In this document: positions 33,540 to 46,465 of the stretch, piece by piece
Position numbering within the stretch: the stretch's first letter is position 1
How the letters are laid out: every line of letters starts with the position of its first letter
Assembly: GCF_029784135.1 (NCBI RefSeq)
Contig: NC_073746.1
Location: 63,214,097 to 63,278,096, forward strand
DNA: 64,000 nt
Source of the DNA: Toxorhynchites rutilus septentrionalis
Lineage: Eukaryota > Arthropoda > Insecta > Diptera > Culicidae
Direction of reading: 5' to 3'
Notes under the pieces: model-generated
The model's database searches: none
Told to the model about the DNA's origin: nothing
What the model saw: the letters and a program-made list of their open reading frames with translations, nothing else
Made by a program: the position numbers and the translations under genes

Positions 33540-36080
33540 GAGCACTGCCGCGTATCACTGAAGCAAAGAACGTAGAATAGAAGGTAAGGGAAATTGCATG
33601 TGTATACACACGGTGAGCGCATGTCTTACACACACAAAGAAGTTAGTAATAAAAAGTCTTCAATTTGTTCGAAGTTTTGAAGTTTTCTCAAATTTTCTTG
33701 ATTTTAAAAGTTCTAAAAATCATTAAAACTGACAAAGTCGCAAGTCGAGCCGACGATAAACACAATAGTCTATCGCATTTTCACTGCAGGTTAGGTTTTA
33801 TGTGATATTTTATCGAATTCATACTGAACAGTTTTTGTTTACTTCAGCGAAATTTCGAAGTGCCACGTCTCGCGATGCCGGAGCAGCAGAACCGAATTTT
33901 TTAAAGAAAGCCGGACAATTTTTCACCGTTTTACGACCAACAAGTTGTTGAGACGGAAATTTTTCGGATACAAAAGCTCGTTTGATACGCAAAACATATT
34001 TGTTTGTTCGCTTTATTTTTCATTCTTTCGTGGATACTGTTTCAACCAATAATCAGCAAATGAGACGTCTTCGTACTGGAGGTAATTGTGTTTTATATAA
34101 ATTGTGATGAAATAAACTAATCGGAGATGCTTTCAGCTATCCCAAGCATTCGCTCCTTGGATCTTCCAAAACGTTCCGCTACCATTCGACACTGCTTCGA
34201 TATAACCTCTCCACACATTTGTTCATCGGATTTTCCATTATTTTTATAATACAGGTGCGATGATTTTACAGTTATCCTTCTCTAAGTGATCAAGTAAACT
34301 GTTTTTTCATCATTTTGAAACATATTTTAAGACCGTTCTTGTGTTACAATTAAAAAAAAAGTTCGAGTTTATATGGATTCGATCGATGGTTTGTTACTAT
34401 TTTTTGCTTTTTTTCTTTGTCTACCACTACTTGAACCAAGCAGGGAGGAAACTACCTTCTTATTCTACGTACTTTGTTGCTGAAGGGCGATTGCCGTTGC
34501 CCTGCGGGAAAGTAAGTTGAATTGCCAGTTCGATAATAAACAATTCGCGTTGATGGAATTGGCGTTTCGTCCTCCAATTACTGAGGCGAAAGTGGTAAAA
34601 ACTTTTCAAGTGGAAAGAACAATTTTTAACATGATGAAATGATGAATGAAAATTATTTTCTCTGTATCAAATATGTATTTTATATGATATATTAACAGCG
34701 AAAATTGAAGTCTGCTCGGAGAAATGCGTTTGAACAATGTTTTGATTGACATTAGTTCAAGAGAATGACATTAACAATGAACGTGTAATTCCACGAAGTT
34801 GGAATGACTCCCAATAGGGACGAAAATCCGGATTTTCTGATCTCGAGTCATTATGACTGAAATTAGGCAGGGAGACTTCATTTGATTAATAACGATTGAT
34901 GAAGAGTTCATTTCAGGACAACAAAGTACGGTGTTGACATCTAGAAATGTTTCGAACGAGTGAAGCAAGCATAAGCCAATAACTATGCAAAAAGGCAGTT
35001 TCAAATCGTTAAAAGATCAATGAAAATAATTGCTAGTGGTTTTTGAATTCTCAAAACATGTTATTCTAAACATTTTTCAATCATTTCTGAAGGGCATTGT
35101 AAGGATAAATCAATTTTTCGAAATTATAATTAAAATAATTTTCGTTTATGATTCTTTTACTGCTTCAAGAAAACTTTTCAAAATATCAATTAGAATATTT
35201 TTTTGATACAGAAAAGATAATTTTCATTAATAATTTTCATTTCGAAAACGTATTAATTTCTTCCATGGATATGAGGGCTAGAGTTGCTGCACTCCTACAA
35301 GCTGTCAAAATTGGCTTCGATGTCGTGAATCATTGTACATATCCAGTTATCCTGGTTATCCTGCTATAAAGGTCCACGCATTAGTATTACTGAATAAGCA
35401 GCAAATATTTCCTATTTTCATTTGTGTGAGTAATTTTTGTGAAAGATATAAAAATTCTATTTTAATTAGAAGCCATAAAATTGATTGAAGTGAATCTCGA
35501 ATGAATATCATTACTGGTCATGTCGATGTGAATGATCGTGTAAGGGTCGCTTAATAGAAACAAGACTTTGCTTCCTCCGATAATTGCTGCTGTTAATCGA
35601 TAGCGCCCGGATTGGCGTAGAACTAGTTTTCTCATTTCGAATAAAATACATTGAATGTGATTCGTGATTGTGTTATGCCCAGTTTCTTTCCAAGATCTTC
35701 TCAGATCTGCTACAGAATTTGAAACGCTAATCTCAACAGCTATCTTGTCTGAGAGTGTTCATTCGACAAATCAACATTTAAAAAAAAATGTTTGCATGGT
35801 TAGCTTCTTGTGCATATCGTAGCAAAGCCTGGAACGAATCTCACTAATTTACTTTCGTGCCGAACGCAAATGGACTTTAATCTTATCAAACATTGGTCCG
35901 TTTTTTCTGTGCCTTCCTGGTTGGGTCGTAAAACGAAATGTAATGTTTGGAAAGGTCATAAAATGAACTACTTTTCTCGGCCCGTCCCGCTCTACCAGCA
36001 GTCAATTCTAGTATCCTATGATCCTTTTTTTTGTCTAGCAAGATTCCACAAACCCCGGGTCCATCACTAGCGCTAAGGAA
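33540..36080. other. AT-rich stretch, no gene seen
   Basis: This is one of the longest featureless parts of the window. A segment near 34660-34690 (TATCAAATATGTATTTTATA) resembles 52029-52050, so a further dispersed repeat may be present. No coding sequence could be supported. Confidence 0.3.
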
Positions 36081-37375
36081 AGGAATGCTTTTCTCGCATA
36101 GTGAGGATTTTTTTCAACACCTTTTCTGCGACTGACCGTAGAGAACACTTTCTCACACGCACAGCGTGTTTTCGAAAAGCCGCGCGTCAGATAAGTATAG
36201 TTACTCACTTTTCCTTTTGCTGCGTTCTCGTTCCTCGCCCCTCATTCGTGTCATTACAGTCATTGTTATCAATCCAAAGCATCTCCATCACTTACCCAAT
36301 CGAAAGAGAAAGGTCTGGCACTAGGATGAGGCTGAGGAGGGCGGAAAAAAAGCCTGGCCGTAAAAAATCTGTAATCTCCTTCTGCCGCTGTATGACTCTC
36401 TGTCTCTCGGTGTCACTTTTGTCCTGATTCTTTTTATGACCGATTGTGTGTCCGTCCATCAGACCCTTCCGTCTGCGCGCGTTTTCCTCTCGAAAGGGAA
36501 GGGAAGAAAATCGATTCACCCTTCTTGGACATTACCGATGACAGCTCAAAAATGACCGCTGGAGTCGTCATTCGCACAGTTTCGCTTGAAGAAGCCATTC
36601 TTGGCAGTAAAATCCAATTGGCTCTCGCGCGCGTTATCATCGTGTGTGTGCTTGTGCGTATTGAATATCCCGGTGACAGCAGTTTTTATAAGGGTACTAA
36701 ACATTTTATTTGCTGTTTAGTGATTGTTTCGTATTCATTTCGATTTGGACCATATCTTGGCGCTGGGGCAGCCAGGTCCGGATGCTTATCAGCGAGCGCA
36801 GCAAACATCTTCTCGGGTGGAGGAAGGGTGGTTCTCGGGAAATAGCAAAATCCAATAAAAATTATTTCCCTTCGACCATAAAACATACATACTTTAGGGT
36901 TTTTCCTCGCAGCGTCCGGTCCGACAAAAAAAATATTACCTCTAGCCAACCGAAAGGAGCGCAAACGGAGCCAACGGAGCTTCCTCTCTTGACATCTCTC
37001 CAGCGGTCATAAAAATCAGCGGCCGATCCGATCCGTACGACGACTTTTGATGACTGGTGACTGACTGACATAAAAATTGTCGTTCCAGACAAATTGTCTC
37101 CTGTCTGTGCCGGCCCTGGTCGCTGCGCTGGTGGTAGCGCAAAGGGTATCGGAGGATAGATACCGAGCGAGCGAGAGCAAAATATTGATTTAAAACTTTT
37201 TTAATACTTTTTTGGCATCCCTCCGAGGGAGGGAGGGAGGACTCAGTCCCAGTCTGGCAGATATTGCCGGGGTTTGACGCTGGCGTCGTGATTTATCGCT
37301 CTGGCCGGGGAGATGATATTTTCCTAGCAGTGAACGACACACGAGGCAGAGCTTTCGCGTACACAAATACCGTGG
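36080..37375. other. Island 6: GC-richer, repeat-poor DNA
   Basis: About 1.3 kb with CpG-containing runs, CT-rich patches and TTTATGAC octamers at 36433 (plus) and 37006 (minus). Frames up to 133 codons overlap on both strands without a domain. Candidate regulatory DNA. Confidence 0.4.
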
Positions 37376-37377
37376 TT

Positions 37378-37415
37378 AGTGATGTCCGCTAAACGTTGGA
37401 TTAATCGATTAATCG
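37378..37415 (+). mobile_element. Solo hAT-type end
   Basis: TAGTGATGTCCGC followed by GGATTAATCGATTAATCGAA, the same family of end as at 12, 966 and 52774. No partner was found nearby. The flanking 8 bases do not match those of the inverted end at 52774, so the two are separate remnants. Confidence 0.45.
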
Positions 37416-37657
37416 AATACTTTCTAAATAAAAAATCGATTATTAATCGAACGAATACTGTGCAACCAATAGTCGAAGCGAACTAATAATTGACATTGAT
37501 TAATCGATACAAATTCAGATAAAAAACGCCGGTACGGATTTTGCAGTTTTAATTGTCTTAGAGATGTTTTGATTATATTGAATCTACAATGTAGCGTTTA
37601 ATTCGTCCTAGTAAACGCCTTGGTCTGCATGTTTTTGTTAGTGGACTTTTGTTCAAT

Positions 37658-37840
37658 TATATCTTTTTTTAAATAAATATCAATAACGCCTAAAAAATAC
37701 ACAATTGCAATATTATAGAGACACGTACAGTCTGAGACTATACGAGTTACGATTTTTTCGGGCGAGTACAGGAGAGTTAAATCTAAAAAAAGAATGGTAA
37801 ATTCCAAGACACGACCGCATTGTCGACGTAAGACTGCGAA
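37658..37840 (+). repeat. Dispersed repeat A, copy 2, with the ACACGACCGCA motif
   Basis: AATAACGCCTAAAAAATACAC and ACGAGTTACGATTTTTTCG match copy 1 at 2035-2135. At 37808-37838 the ACACGACCGCATTG...GACGTA motif follows, as at 14470 and (inverted) 57470. Confidence 0.5.
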
Positions 37841-37844
37841 ATTA

Positions 37845-38685
37845 TTGTCAGGGGGAATGAATATTATAGCAATTTAAGAATGAATTCCATAGTTCAAATA
37901 TTTGGTAGTAATAACAATGGTCAATGAATGAATGAATGCACAGAGTCAGGCTAAAGATTCACAAATCAATAAGAAATTGAAGAAATTGACAAATTAATTC
38001 TCAACATTAACATGCACTGTTGTTGATTGTTCAATGTCCAGAGTAAAGCTGAAACACTCAATCAATGGAATAGTAGTTTTTCAGTGTCTCTTAGAAAAAT
38101 TACATCTCCAACACTCCCAAAAACATCATTTCCCCAATAAACAATCCATTAATTGAACTATGCAGCATCTTTCGCAGAACGGCAACAGAAAATTCGAACT
38201 GAATCGATAGTGAGATGGCCGCGACAGTATCCGTTGCGGAACATTCTTTCATTTTGTGTTTCCTACCGAAGAACACAGTTCTCGCCACTAGAAAATATCT
38301 TCATCACATGCGCTGTTACCGGTGACCCTGAAAAGGATCGATGAATAGTTTTGTGGGAACAGTTTAATATCGATTGATTATAACACGCCCATATATACTT
38401 GAAAATCCGATCCGATGCTCCCAGCGAACAAAATTGCAGCGCTGGTTGCTTTTTCTTTCATTATTTCATTCTTACGTTCTTCCTATGTATCGAGCAAAAC
38501 TTCTCAGCATCAGAAGAGAATATTGTCCATCCGGTCTCTGGATTACGACTGTTATTTAAAATCGCGAATGGGGTATTTATACTCAGTTGAAAACAGGCGG
38601 AGCTTACACTGCAATATTTCCTCTCTCAACATTGTTTGTAAAACGGACGCTGCATTTGTAACTCACCGATGCATAAGTAAATCTT
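37845..38685. other. Unassigned sequence before repeat B copy 2
   Basis: The minus-strand frame 38100-38288 starts M-A-R-T, like histone H3, but the rest does not follow H3 or H2A well enough for a call. The right part may be an extension of repeat B. Confidence 0.3.
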
Positions 38686-38689
38686 TATT

Positions 38690-38780
38690 GACAGCACGGG
38701 TAGGTAAACACACAAATTGGTAGGAACAAATGTATGAGAAAATGGGAATGAGAATTCCAATTTTCGTAAATTTGAACCGT
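38690..38780 (+). repeat. Dispersed repeat B, copy 2, left part
   Basis: GGGTAGGTAAACACACAAAT, AACAAATGTATGAGAAAATG, CCAATTTTCGTAAATTTGAACCG. It continues at 39933 after the piggyBac-like insertion. Confidence 0.65.
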
Positions 38781-38784
38781 TTAA

Positions 38785-39928
38785 CCCATTTTATGCCAAG
38801 CGTTTGAAAAATCGAACAGCAACTTTGATAATTTTTCATATCTCTGGGAAGCAACCAAATGGTAATGTTTTTCATTCAAAAGATAGCTTAATTTGTTAGC
38901 TACCACTTACCATCAATTTTACTCAGTTTTGTACAACTTTATTGAGCAATAAGTTCGATTTAAAGCAAGCATGTATGGAAGGTGTTTCAAATTCAAATAA
39001 AAGTCCTCAATAAAATACAAGAATATGAAAATTTCCCTACAGCATTACTTTGATAAAAGAAAACACATTGTATTGCAGGGCAAAAATCATTCGATTGATC
39101 CTCCTGCAGGGAAATAACAGCCAGGAAAATTGAGTGTTCGAAAAATCGAACGTTGGCCATAACGAACATTTTTTTCTGCTGAATTAATACCAACACATCT
39201 AACCTCCGCAGCGTATTCTGGTTTGTTCACTTAGGAAGACGGAAGGTTTTTAATTAATTTTTGCATTCCCAAATGTGAATGTTTGCAAGTATTGATTAAC
39301 TGAGAAATGATTTCTTGTCCATAATAACCTTAGGAGTCCGTAGAATTTCGTGTCTGGAGGATCTGGAGGAAATCTTCAGTACGTATAACGAGGATTCTAA
39401 AGGGACTTCTGGTGTCAATATTCTTCCGCCGGATCCGGTGAGCGGTCTCATCGATGAAGTAAACCTAAGTGACGATTCTATCTAACTGAATAATAACCTC
39501 TCAAACTCAATGCCATTGTTTTTTCGCAGCGTTTTTGTACTTTGCAGGTTTTGAGAAATGTTCGATTTTTCGAGAAATGGATAATCGGAAAGAAATAATT
39601 CTTAAGCATTGACATTTCTCCACGGTCAATGATAAAAATAACAGCACTAACTTTCGTTTGAATAAAGCCTGCCGGTAATAAGTTAAAACTACATGAAATA
39701 AGAAATGTTACATCTCACCATAAATTAATTAATTTAAGTCTTATTACTTAGGATTGAGAGGATGAAAATATTAAGGCTTATACTTAGAGACTATCATTAT
39801 CCTTTGCTCCCAGAATGCAAAATCAATGCATTTATGACTGCCGCATACTTGCTAATTGAAGTGACTTTTAGTTCGCAGTATGTTTGTACTTGCAAAAACA
39901 TTATTTTTACGGCTTGGTCGTTAATGGG
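38785..39928 (+). mobile_element. piggyBac-like element inserted into repeat B
   Basis: 1144 bp flanked by TTAA on both sides (38781-38784 and 39929-39932). The ends are imperfect inverted repeats: CCCATTTTATGCCAAGC on the left and, complemented, CCCATTAACGACCAAGCC on the right. It contains a short acidic coding remnant typical of piggyBac N-termini and no catalytic domain. Comparison with the uninterrupted copies of repeat B at 46262 and 50915 shows that exactly this segment is extra, which confirms the borders. Confidence 0.72.
39333..39485 (+). pseudogene. piggyBac transposase N-terminal remnant
   Basis: 51 codons without a start, containing L-E-D-L-E-E-I-F-S-T-Y-N-E-D, then V-N-I-L-P-P-D-P-V and a D-E-V-N-L-S-D-D-S-I ending. 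An acidic head with a pattern like (I/V)xxxPPD and a D/E/S-rich tail is usual for piggyBac transposases before the catalytic core. It ends in TAA at 39483. No catalytic aspartates are present. Confidence 0.5.
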
Positions 39929-39932
39929 TTAA

Positions 39933-40110
39933 GGACTAGGTAATCATAATGTATAGCATATTGAACAAATCTTAGCGAATTTCCTTTTCGATTGGTGTGC
40001 AAATCATCATGTTTATTCGTAGCGAAAGTAATTATTAGCGTTAACTTTATTTCATAATATCGTGACCTGCTTTCCTGGCACTGGTTTACTGAAAAACTTA
40101 GTCCTACGTT
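39933..40110 (+). repeat. Dispersed repeat B, copy 2, right part
   Basis: GGACTAGGTAATCATAATGT, CAAATCTTAGCGAATTTCC, TTGGTGTGCAAATCATCA, TTAGCGTTAACTTTATTTCA, CGTGACCTG and a terminal TAGTCCTACGTTA. It continues copy 2 across the insertion. Confidence 0.65.
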
Positions 40111-40499
40111 AACATTATTTTGGACGAACTATTTATCCTGGTGGACTTATTGATTGTTTCTTCTGATATAGAGGCGTCAAACAACAAAGTTCATCTCTAG
40201 TCTTGTAATTGTCTGGTCAATCAATGGAGGGTCCTGGGATGGATCGTTTGCTTGGTTATCAAGCGCGCAGACATTTTGTCCACGAAGACTCCCCATTCTG
40301 GCCAGAATGACCTTATTCTTGTCGTAAATTCGAAAAAGTTTACGGATGTAGACGAAAAAAATCTGGCACCTCTGCCGATCATTCTTGGCAGCCGTCAACT
40401 GAAGCAATGCATAGTACAATACATACTAGCAGGAACCGCCATTAGCCATTAGCTGCTGGTAGTGAAGTGTGTTTTTTACTGTCTTTTTCTGTTTTTTGT

Positions 40500-43310
40500 T
40501 GGAGACCTGTTAATCAACCAAATACGAATGACTAATTAGCGGCTATTATACAAGCGTGCTTAGCCGCGGAAAAATGGGTACAGCTCGGAATATGACACCT
40601 TCGGTCCGTTGATGTCTCACTCACGTTTGAAATAGAACAACTGCGCTCTCATTACACGCTCGCGAAAGGAAGCTGCTATATTTAGGAGCCCCCGGCCCCG
40701 GCCCCCACGGTTTACACACGCGGAATTTTCCAAACCTTCACCATGACCGGCAAGGTTTTTCCGCGCCGAGCAATTGGTTCACTGCTGCATCCCTTAACGG
40801 CGAAAATCCGTGCATAACCTCAACATTACTTTTTTTGTTGGTTTCAAATTTTATTTAGTTGGGTAAAAATCAGCCCTGCTTTAATTATTTCATTACCGGG
40901 ACCACATTATCGCCGCACTCGTATCGCGATCCAGCGGAGCGAGACATATGTACCGGGCCGGGGCCATCTCTTTGTTTTGGCCACAATCCACTTTGGTCCA
41001 AATGTGACTGTGTGGGGGTGGGGGTGGGGGAGGCCCTCGCGGAAAATAATGCAAGCCACGCCGCGTTCGGCGTAATTATTTATTATTTTAATTCGTCGTC
41101 TTGTGTTGTTTTACGAGCGCTTTTTTTCAAATTTCATGCACTCTAATTTTCGGCCCTCCCCTGCTGCCGGTGCTGCTGCTGCTGAGTATGGTTTATTAGT
41201 AGCGCCGAGTAGTACCGAGAGATAGAGCGAAGTAAAACGTAATTAATTTTGTGTGTTAATTTATGTACGGCTTTATCTAATGTTACACTTTTTGTTCGTA
41301 GGTGCTGCAATGTAATCCAAACCCCGTTTAATTTTTTTTGTGCTGTGTATTTTTCACCTACTCGAGGGGATGCGTGACGGATACGTTTCTTTGACCCCTT
41401 CGTTAAAGAAGAAAATCACTCGGATGCAGTATTCGTAATGGTGGAGAAACGAAACGCTCCACCCTTGGTTTCAATTAAAATTGAAAGTTTCAGTTGTTTT
41501 TCGAAACAAGTTTCAAAACAACTTCGACATGTTACATACCGTAGCCACCCGTAATTGATTGGATTTGCACGCCCCCCGGTTGTCAAATGTCGGCGGAAGG
41601 CGGAAAAAAAATCACACCAAATTACATCGAGTCAACAAATGCTACCAAAAACTATGGTAATTTTTCGCCAGTTAATTGCTCTCCATTTGAATTTTCGCTC
41701 TCTATCGCGAGTGCGGAATAGGAAGCGCCCAATTTAATTTTCAAGTGCACCCATTTTTTCCCGGCTAGCTTCCGAAACAATGGACACAACCGCATGGCGC
41801 GAAACAATGATTACCATCTTGGTTTTGCTGGTGGATGCCTCAGGCCGTTCCCATCGCGCGATTTATGTACCAAAGCGCGGGGGTAACCTTGAGCCCACTT
41901 GCTCTGTTTTGTTCTACAGGTACCTACCAGATGAACGGGGCGAGCGCTAATTGTTCCCTGAGCTTATGGCGGTTGTTAATTTGTATAAATTCACCGCGCA
42001 TCGTAAACCTGATGGAACCTTGCGAGGCGCGCTGTCATGCAAATTATCGCGCCTATGGTGAAGCGTCATTCGATGCCTCGTGTGATAATTCCAATATCCG
42101 AGGATGAGCGTTTTCGAAGCGTTTCGTTTTCTACCTGACCAGCGTTCCAGCGTATCCTTGCAGGTGACCACTTAGCTCCTGTAGAATTCCTAGAAATCTA
42201 ACCCGGCGCACAGGTATACAATTATGACTCGAACTTGAAATAGAAACCGAATCATAAATTCTAAAACCGTCCAGTTGCCTTCATTTGTTCCTCGCTTACA
42301 TTCCGTTTCACTCACAATGCTGTTGTCGTTGCCTCTCCGCAGGCTATCCGCGCCCCCTTGGTCCACACCAAGACGGTACACCAGCTCTCTAGCTCTATCT
42401 GCTAGCCAAGAAGAGCAAAGGCTAGCTGGCAATAAATAATAATTATTTCGGCGTCTATTTGCCATTGTTCCACCCTCCGCCGTCGTCGGAGCTCCTTCCC
42501 TCGGCATCCTTCCTAACGAACCGTGGCAGTTTCGGAAACTTTCAGAACAAAAGGCGCAAAATAATAGACGAAAGAAAGAAAGGAACCAACAAAAAAATCG
42601 ACTTAAAAAGTCGGTGGTCTTTTCGCTTCGCTCCAGTGTGTTTATCAACATCGGTTGTTCAGCCTTTTTGTCCGTGCAGATCCTTCCACCGAATACCGAA
42701 AATCCATTGCTGGAAAAATTGACCAGCCGAAAAAAAATGGCACACAGTAATAAGGTCGTAAAAATTTGGAGCTACATGTTGAGTGCCGAAACTAGTTCTC
42801 ACCAATTCGTTAGTTCCCGTTAGCTTCACTGGAAGTGCAATAGCTCTTTTTTATTATGTCTCATTATTTATAATTTTGCGCCCAACACCTTTCATCAAAC
42901 CTATGCTAAGGATCTGACCCAAGTTGACTCCCAACCGACGAGGCCCAGTGACGAAAGTGGGATGTCCCGAATTTGAGTCCGAACATTAGCATAAAGACAC
43001 GAGCGAATATCCTCAGCGGCGCTTGCTTCGGTTTTTATGACTTCATAGTCCCGGCATAGTTTCTTCATGCTGCTCCTGCTGCTGCTGGGGGTGATCCTTA
43101 TTTTATTATTTTTTATGGCAGGCTTTTTGCTGGAACTCATTGCGCATTTCACATTCCATTGAAGCCAACAGTGGAGGCAGATAGGAGCGTTATCCCTTTT
43201 TCCCCCAACCGGGTAACGATCTAATCTAATAAATTACCTCCAATCATAAACAAGCGTGAAAAGATCTCCGACGAGGTTTTGAGCAATTCTTCCCCATTTT
43301 TCCTGGGGTA
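40500..43310. other. Island 7: GC-richer, repeat-poor DNA
   Basis: The longest island (2.8 kb), with GC-rich blocks (for example C/G-rich 40690-40720 and a GT/GGGTGGGGG run near 41014-41030) and a CTG run at about 41170. A TTTATGAC octamer is at 43034. Frames such as 42190-42651 (minus, 153 codons) have no domain and compete with opposite-strand frames. Candidate regulatory DNA or an unrecognised noncoding exon. Confidence 0.4.
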
Positions 43311-43314
43311 ATAA

Positions 43315-44165
43315 TGTAATCAAGAGTTAAATTCAATTGTCAGTTGACAACAACTTGTAAGTTCTGTCAATTGATGGCTTTCACAGCATACGACGGTTAG
43401 TGATTCCCGATTTTTGAAATAATTCGTTCATCAACAAGTCGAATATTTTTCAGCTTTCGTTATTCGCTAAGACAAGACATGGCAACTGGCTTCTTACTCT
43501 TCTTTCGGCATTTTCGTCGACCTAGTGCCAGATAACATGGAAGCCGAGTCACTTGAGGTGTGAAGGTTGAATGTTATAAAATTTCGGAGATTTTTTTTCC
43601 CATGAGAGAACATTGTTTTCTTCGTGTCATGTTATTCAACCAAATGTCACATATTTTAAACAATTACTATTTTCCTGTCATTATGGTATGCAAAAAAAAA
43701 TAAATTTGTAGAGAGCAAAGAAAACTAGGAAGCGTAGATTTGATAGCAGGAGTATAACATGTTGAAATACATTAATTAAATTTATGGTTTTTATGACTTT
43801 TTATTTGTCAACTATGGGCCTTACCGTATACACTTCACGATGAAACCGAAATGAACGACACTTCATTGAACTTCGTTTTACGAGTTAGTGAAGCGTTGAA
43901 GATAATGAGATTGAACACATTTCAAACAATAAAAGAAACGAAAACATACAAAGAATCGATAATAGAAATTTTCACTAAATTGAAATGTGAATGCAACTGT
44001 TATTCAACACTGAATATATTTGACAACACTGTACAGATGTTGCAAGTCCCATTGTTGTATATTTATCTTTGTCAATTATTTTTCTCATCAACCAATCAGG
44101 AGCCGAGTTTCGAATGGTACGAATTTGACAGAAAAAGAGGTCCGGAAACGCTCCTCTATTGTTAT
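43315..44165. other. AT-rich stretch, no gene seen
   Basis: No family-like ORF. It runs into repeat C copy 2. Confidence 0.3.
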
Positions 44166-44169
44166 GTCC

Positions 44170-44770
44170 CGTCTCAGGTGGTTCGATAGCGAGATGAAGA
44201 ATAGAAGGTGGAAAGATTCACGAATTTTGGTTGTGTTGAATTTTGATTGTATTAGTAGCCAGGAAGATAGGAAGTTCACATACCAGGTATACCAGTCAGT
44301 TATTCAATGGTACAAAATTGAATGTGTCAACGAATAACGTTGAAAGACGATATACAGAAACTAATTACATATTTCCAAAACATATTTTTCGCATTATACT
44401 GAAACATGTCACGAACTAAAATATTTAATTTTTTCTTTAATTTCTTTTTATATCAGAAGTATTATTCTAATGTCTACTAAGTTCGAATTTTGGAGCAACT
44501 TCATGGAAGTTTATCTCTCGTCAACAATTGTAATTACTTTTTTTTTACAATTAGGGTGCTGAAAACTTCATTCGTCTAAAACTAAGATACAAGCAGAAAA
44601 CTTTTCGTCTCAATCTAGGTCAAACGGGGTCAATTAAAATTAATTTTCAAGTGCATTTTTACATGAATAAAACATGCAACCCTTTTTCCAGTGCACTGTT
44701 GAATGTTTATCCGTCAAAAGAACTATAGATTCTGTGACTCTGACTTTGTTCATTTTCGAATGTCAGTTGG
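44170..44770 (+). repeat. Dispersed repeat C, copy 2
   Basis: Aligns in order and orientation with 24940-25440. The best block is ACAAAATTGAATGTGTCAAC, followed by ATGGAAGTTTATCTCTC and an AGAAAACTTTTCGTCTCAAT segment. Confidence 0.6.
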
Positions 44771-45076
44771 GCCCTTATGATTTTGAACGTTAGAATTGAT
44801 TTAAGAAAAAAAACTAGTTCGCTCATTTCATCTGCTTATTTTTACTTTTAATAACAATACTTTTCCTATGTAGTGGACTATTATAAGAAAAGTAACATAC
44901 AAAAACAAAATCTGTGACGTCACAGATTTAAAAATTTTCCCACCTTTCATTTTCCATCTCGGTTCGATACGATCATTCGCCCCAAAATAATCGATTAATC
45001 GATTAAACGCCACACAGAGAGGAATAATTAGTTAGACTAATTTTACTAATTTGCTAGAAAATTTTAATTCGCATGT

Positions 45077-45260
45077 TCGATTTTCTCTTCATCGACTCTC
45101 TCTTTTGGTCATAACTTAGCTGCAAACTCTTTCCGAGCTGTATTTGACAATGGGGAAGATAGGTCAGAACATCATCTTTCGGATTCTATATCAAACTCGA
45201 ATTGGCACGTTTTTGCAGTTGAGTTATTAACTAAAGAAAAAGTTGATGAAGAGAAATCGA
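45077..45260. mobile_element. 184-bp MITE with long inverted repeats
   Basis: About 50 bp at each end pair with few mismatches: TCGATTTTCTCTTCATCGAC on the left against TCGATTTCTCTTCATCAAC (complement of the right end), continuing through TCATAACTTAGCTGCAAA / TAATAACTCAACTGCAAA. It has no coding capacity. No target duplication could be read with confidence. Confidence 0.65.
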
Positions 45261-45264
45261 TCAA

Positions 45265-46260
45265 GTCACTTTACACTCCTTTCATTCTAAGCCCCTCAAA
45301 CATATGTCTATGATTCATGTGCAAACATGGACTCGTGATATGCAGTTGAATAATATTGTGTTGATGTGTATATCGGTCGCCTACATGCAACATTACGTCA
45401 GTATAAATGCATACTTTTCGTGGTTTCAAGTGGTATTCGTTTTGAAGCCGAACAACTATAAAATATGAAGCCTTATCTAAACGAAAATTCGACGTTCTGA
45501 CCACCCTTGATCCCCCCAGTTTTGCCATCTAAAACGAGCAGAACCGATCGTCAGTATAGATCTTATGATGGGATATCGTGCAGTAGTTTAACGACTGTTT
45601 TCCGTGTTTACAATGTTTCAGTGGATTGTTTCTTTGAGAACAATGTCTTTTGGAAACGTTGCTGAAGGTTACTGATCCCTCTAGACAGCGAGCAATGAAC
45701 ATTATACGCTAATGCTGGGTCTGAGAGTTAATTTTCAAATTTTATTGCTCCGCTGCTTTGTGAATGGTTTGCGCCGCTCAGTGCAAGCATTAAGTTTACT
45801 TACTTTACATCTGCACTGAAATAGGAACAAGAAGCAAGTACGTTCACCCTAGGAGAGTTGTCAACAAGGTTAGCAACAAAAAGTACTATTTACATCACTT
45901 CATTAAAGGCCAGTTCTTGCATTGTGTCCAGGAATTATTTAGAGAAGAACATTTTTGCAGGATTCAGCGCCGATACGTAAGGCATTGATTGTTCAGAGGT
46001 GGTGTAAGGGAAATTTGTCACGATTCATCATCACCCATGAATGACCCGCATCGTCTTCCGATTTGATTACAGCATAAAGAATTCATTGAACTACAGCATT
46101 TGGTGATATATGCTAGGAAAGTTGGATACAGTGAAGCATATGATTTTGGATTCTTTGGGCAGAATCGTTTGGTGAAGATCTGGGACGAAAAGACGAACGA
46201 AGTCGTACAGGTGGCTTCCGGAAAGCGTAATCCAATACAAAGACGAAATATTAGAGCAAA
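45265..46260. other. AT-rich stretch, no gene assigned
   Basis: The frame 46100-46285 (61 codons) contains K-I-W-D-E-K-T-N-E-V-V-Q-V and R-R-N-I-R-A-N-H-F. It overlaps the start of repeat B copy 3 and is probably a by-product of it. No other feature was found. Confidence 0.3.
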
Positions 46261-46261
46261 C

Positions 46262-46465
46262 CATTTCCAGATTATGGTATCGTAATGTATAGCATATCAA
46301 ACGAATCTTAGAGTATTTCCGATTCGATTGGTATGCAAATCGTCTGAATCCGTTCGCAGCAAAAATAGTTACTAATGTTAACTTTATTTCATAAAAACGT
46401 GACCTGTTTTCCGATTTGCCGACACCCTTAATGAAAAACGTAGGCCTACGTCAAAAAAAAAACAG
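46262..46465 (+). repeat. Dispersed repeat B, copy 3
   Basis: GTAATGTATAGCATATCAAA, GAATCTTAGAGTATTTCC, GATTGGTATGCAAATCGTC, AATAGTTACTAATGTTAACT, TTTCATAAAAACGTGACCTG and terminal ACGTAGGCCTACGT (46439-46452, a perfect palindrome). Confidence 0.65.

Noticed and set aside
38100..38288. Minus-strand frame starting M-A-R-T, considered as a histone H3 or H2A relic
   Set aside because: After the first four residues the agreement with H3 or H2A is scattered, and no histone stem-loop lies downstream, unlike the clear H4/H1 relics.
46100..46285. Small protein gene (K-I-W-D-E-K-T-N-E...)
   Set aside because: It overlaps the start of a dispersed repeat copy, has no start context or neighbours, and no family match comes to mind.
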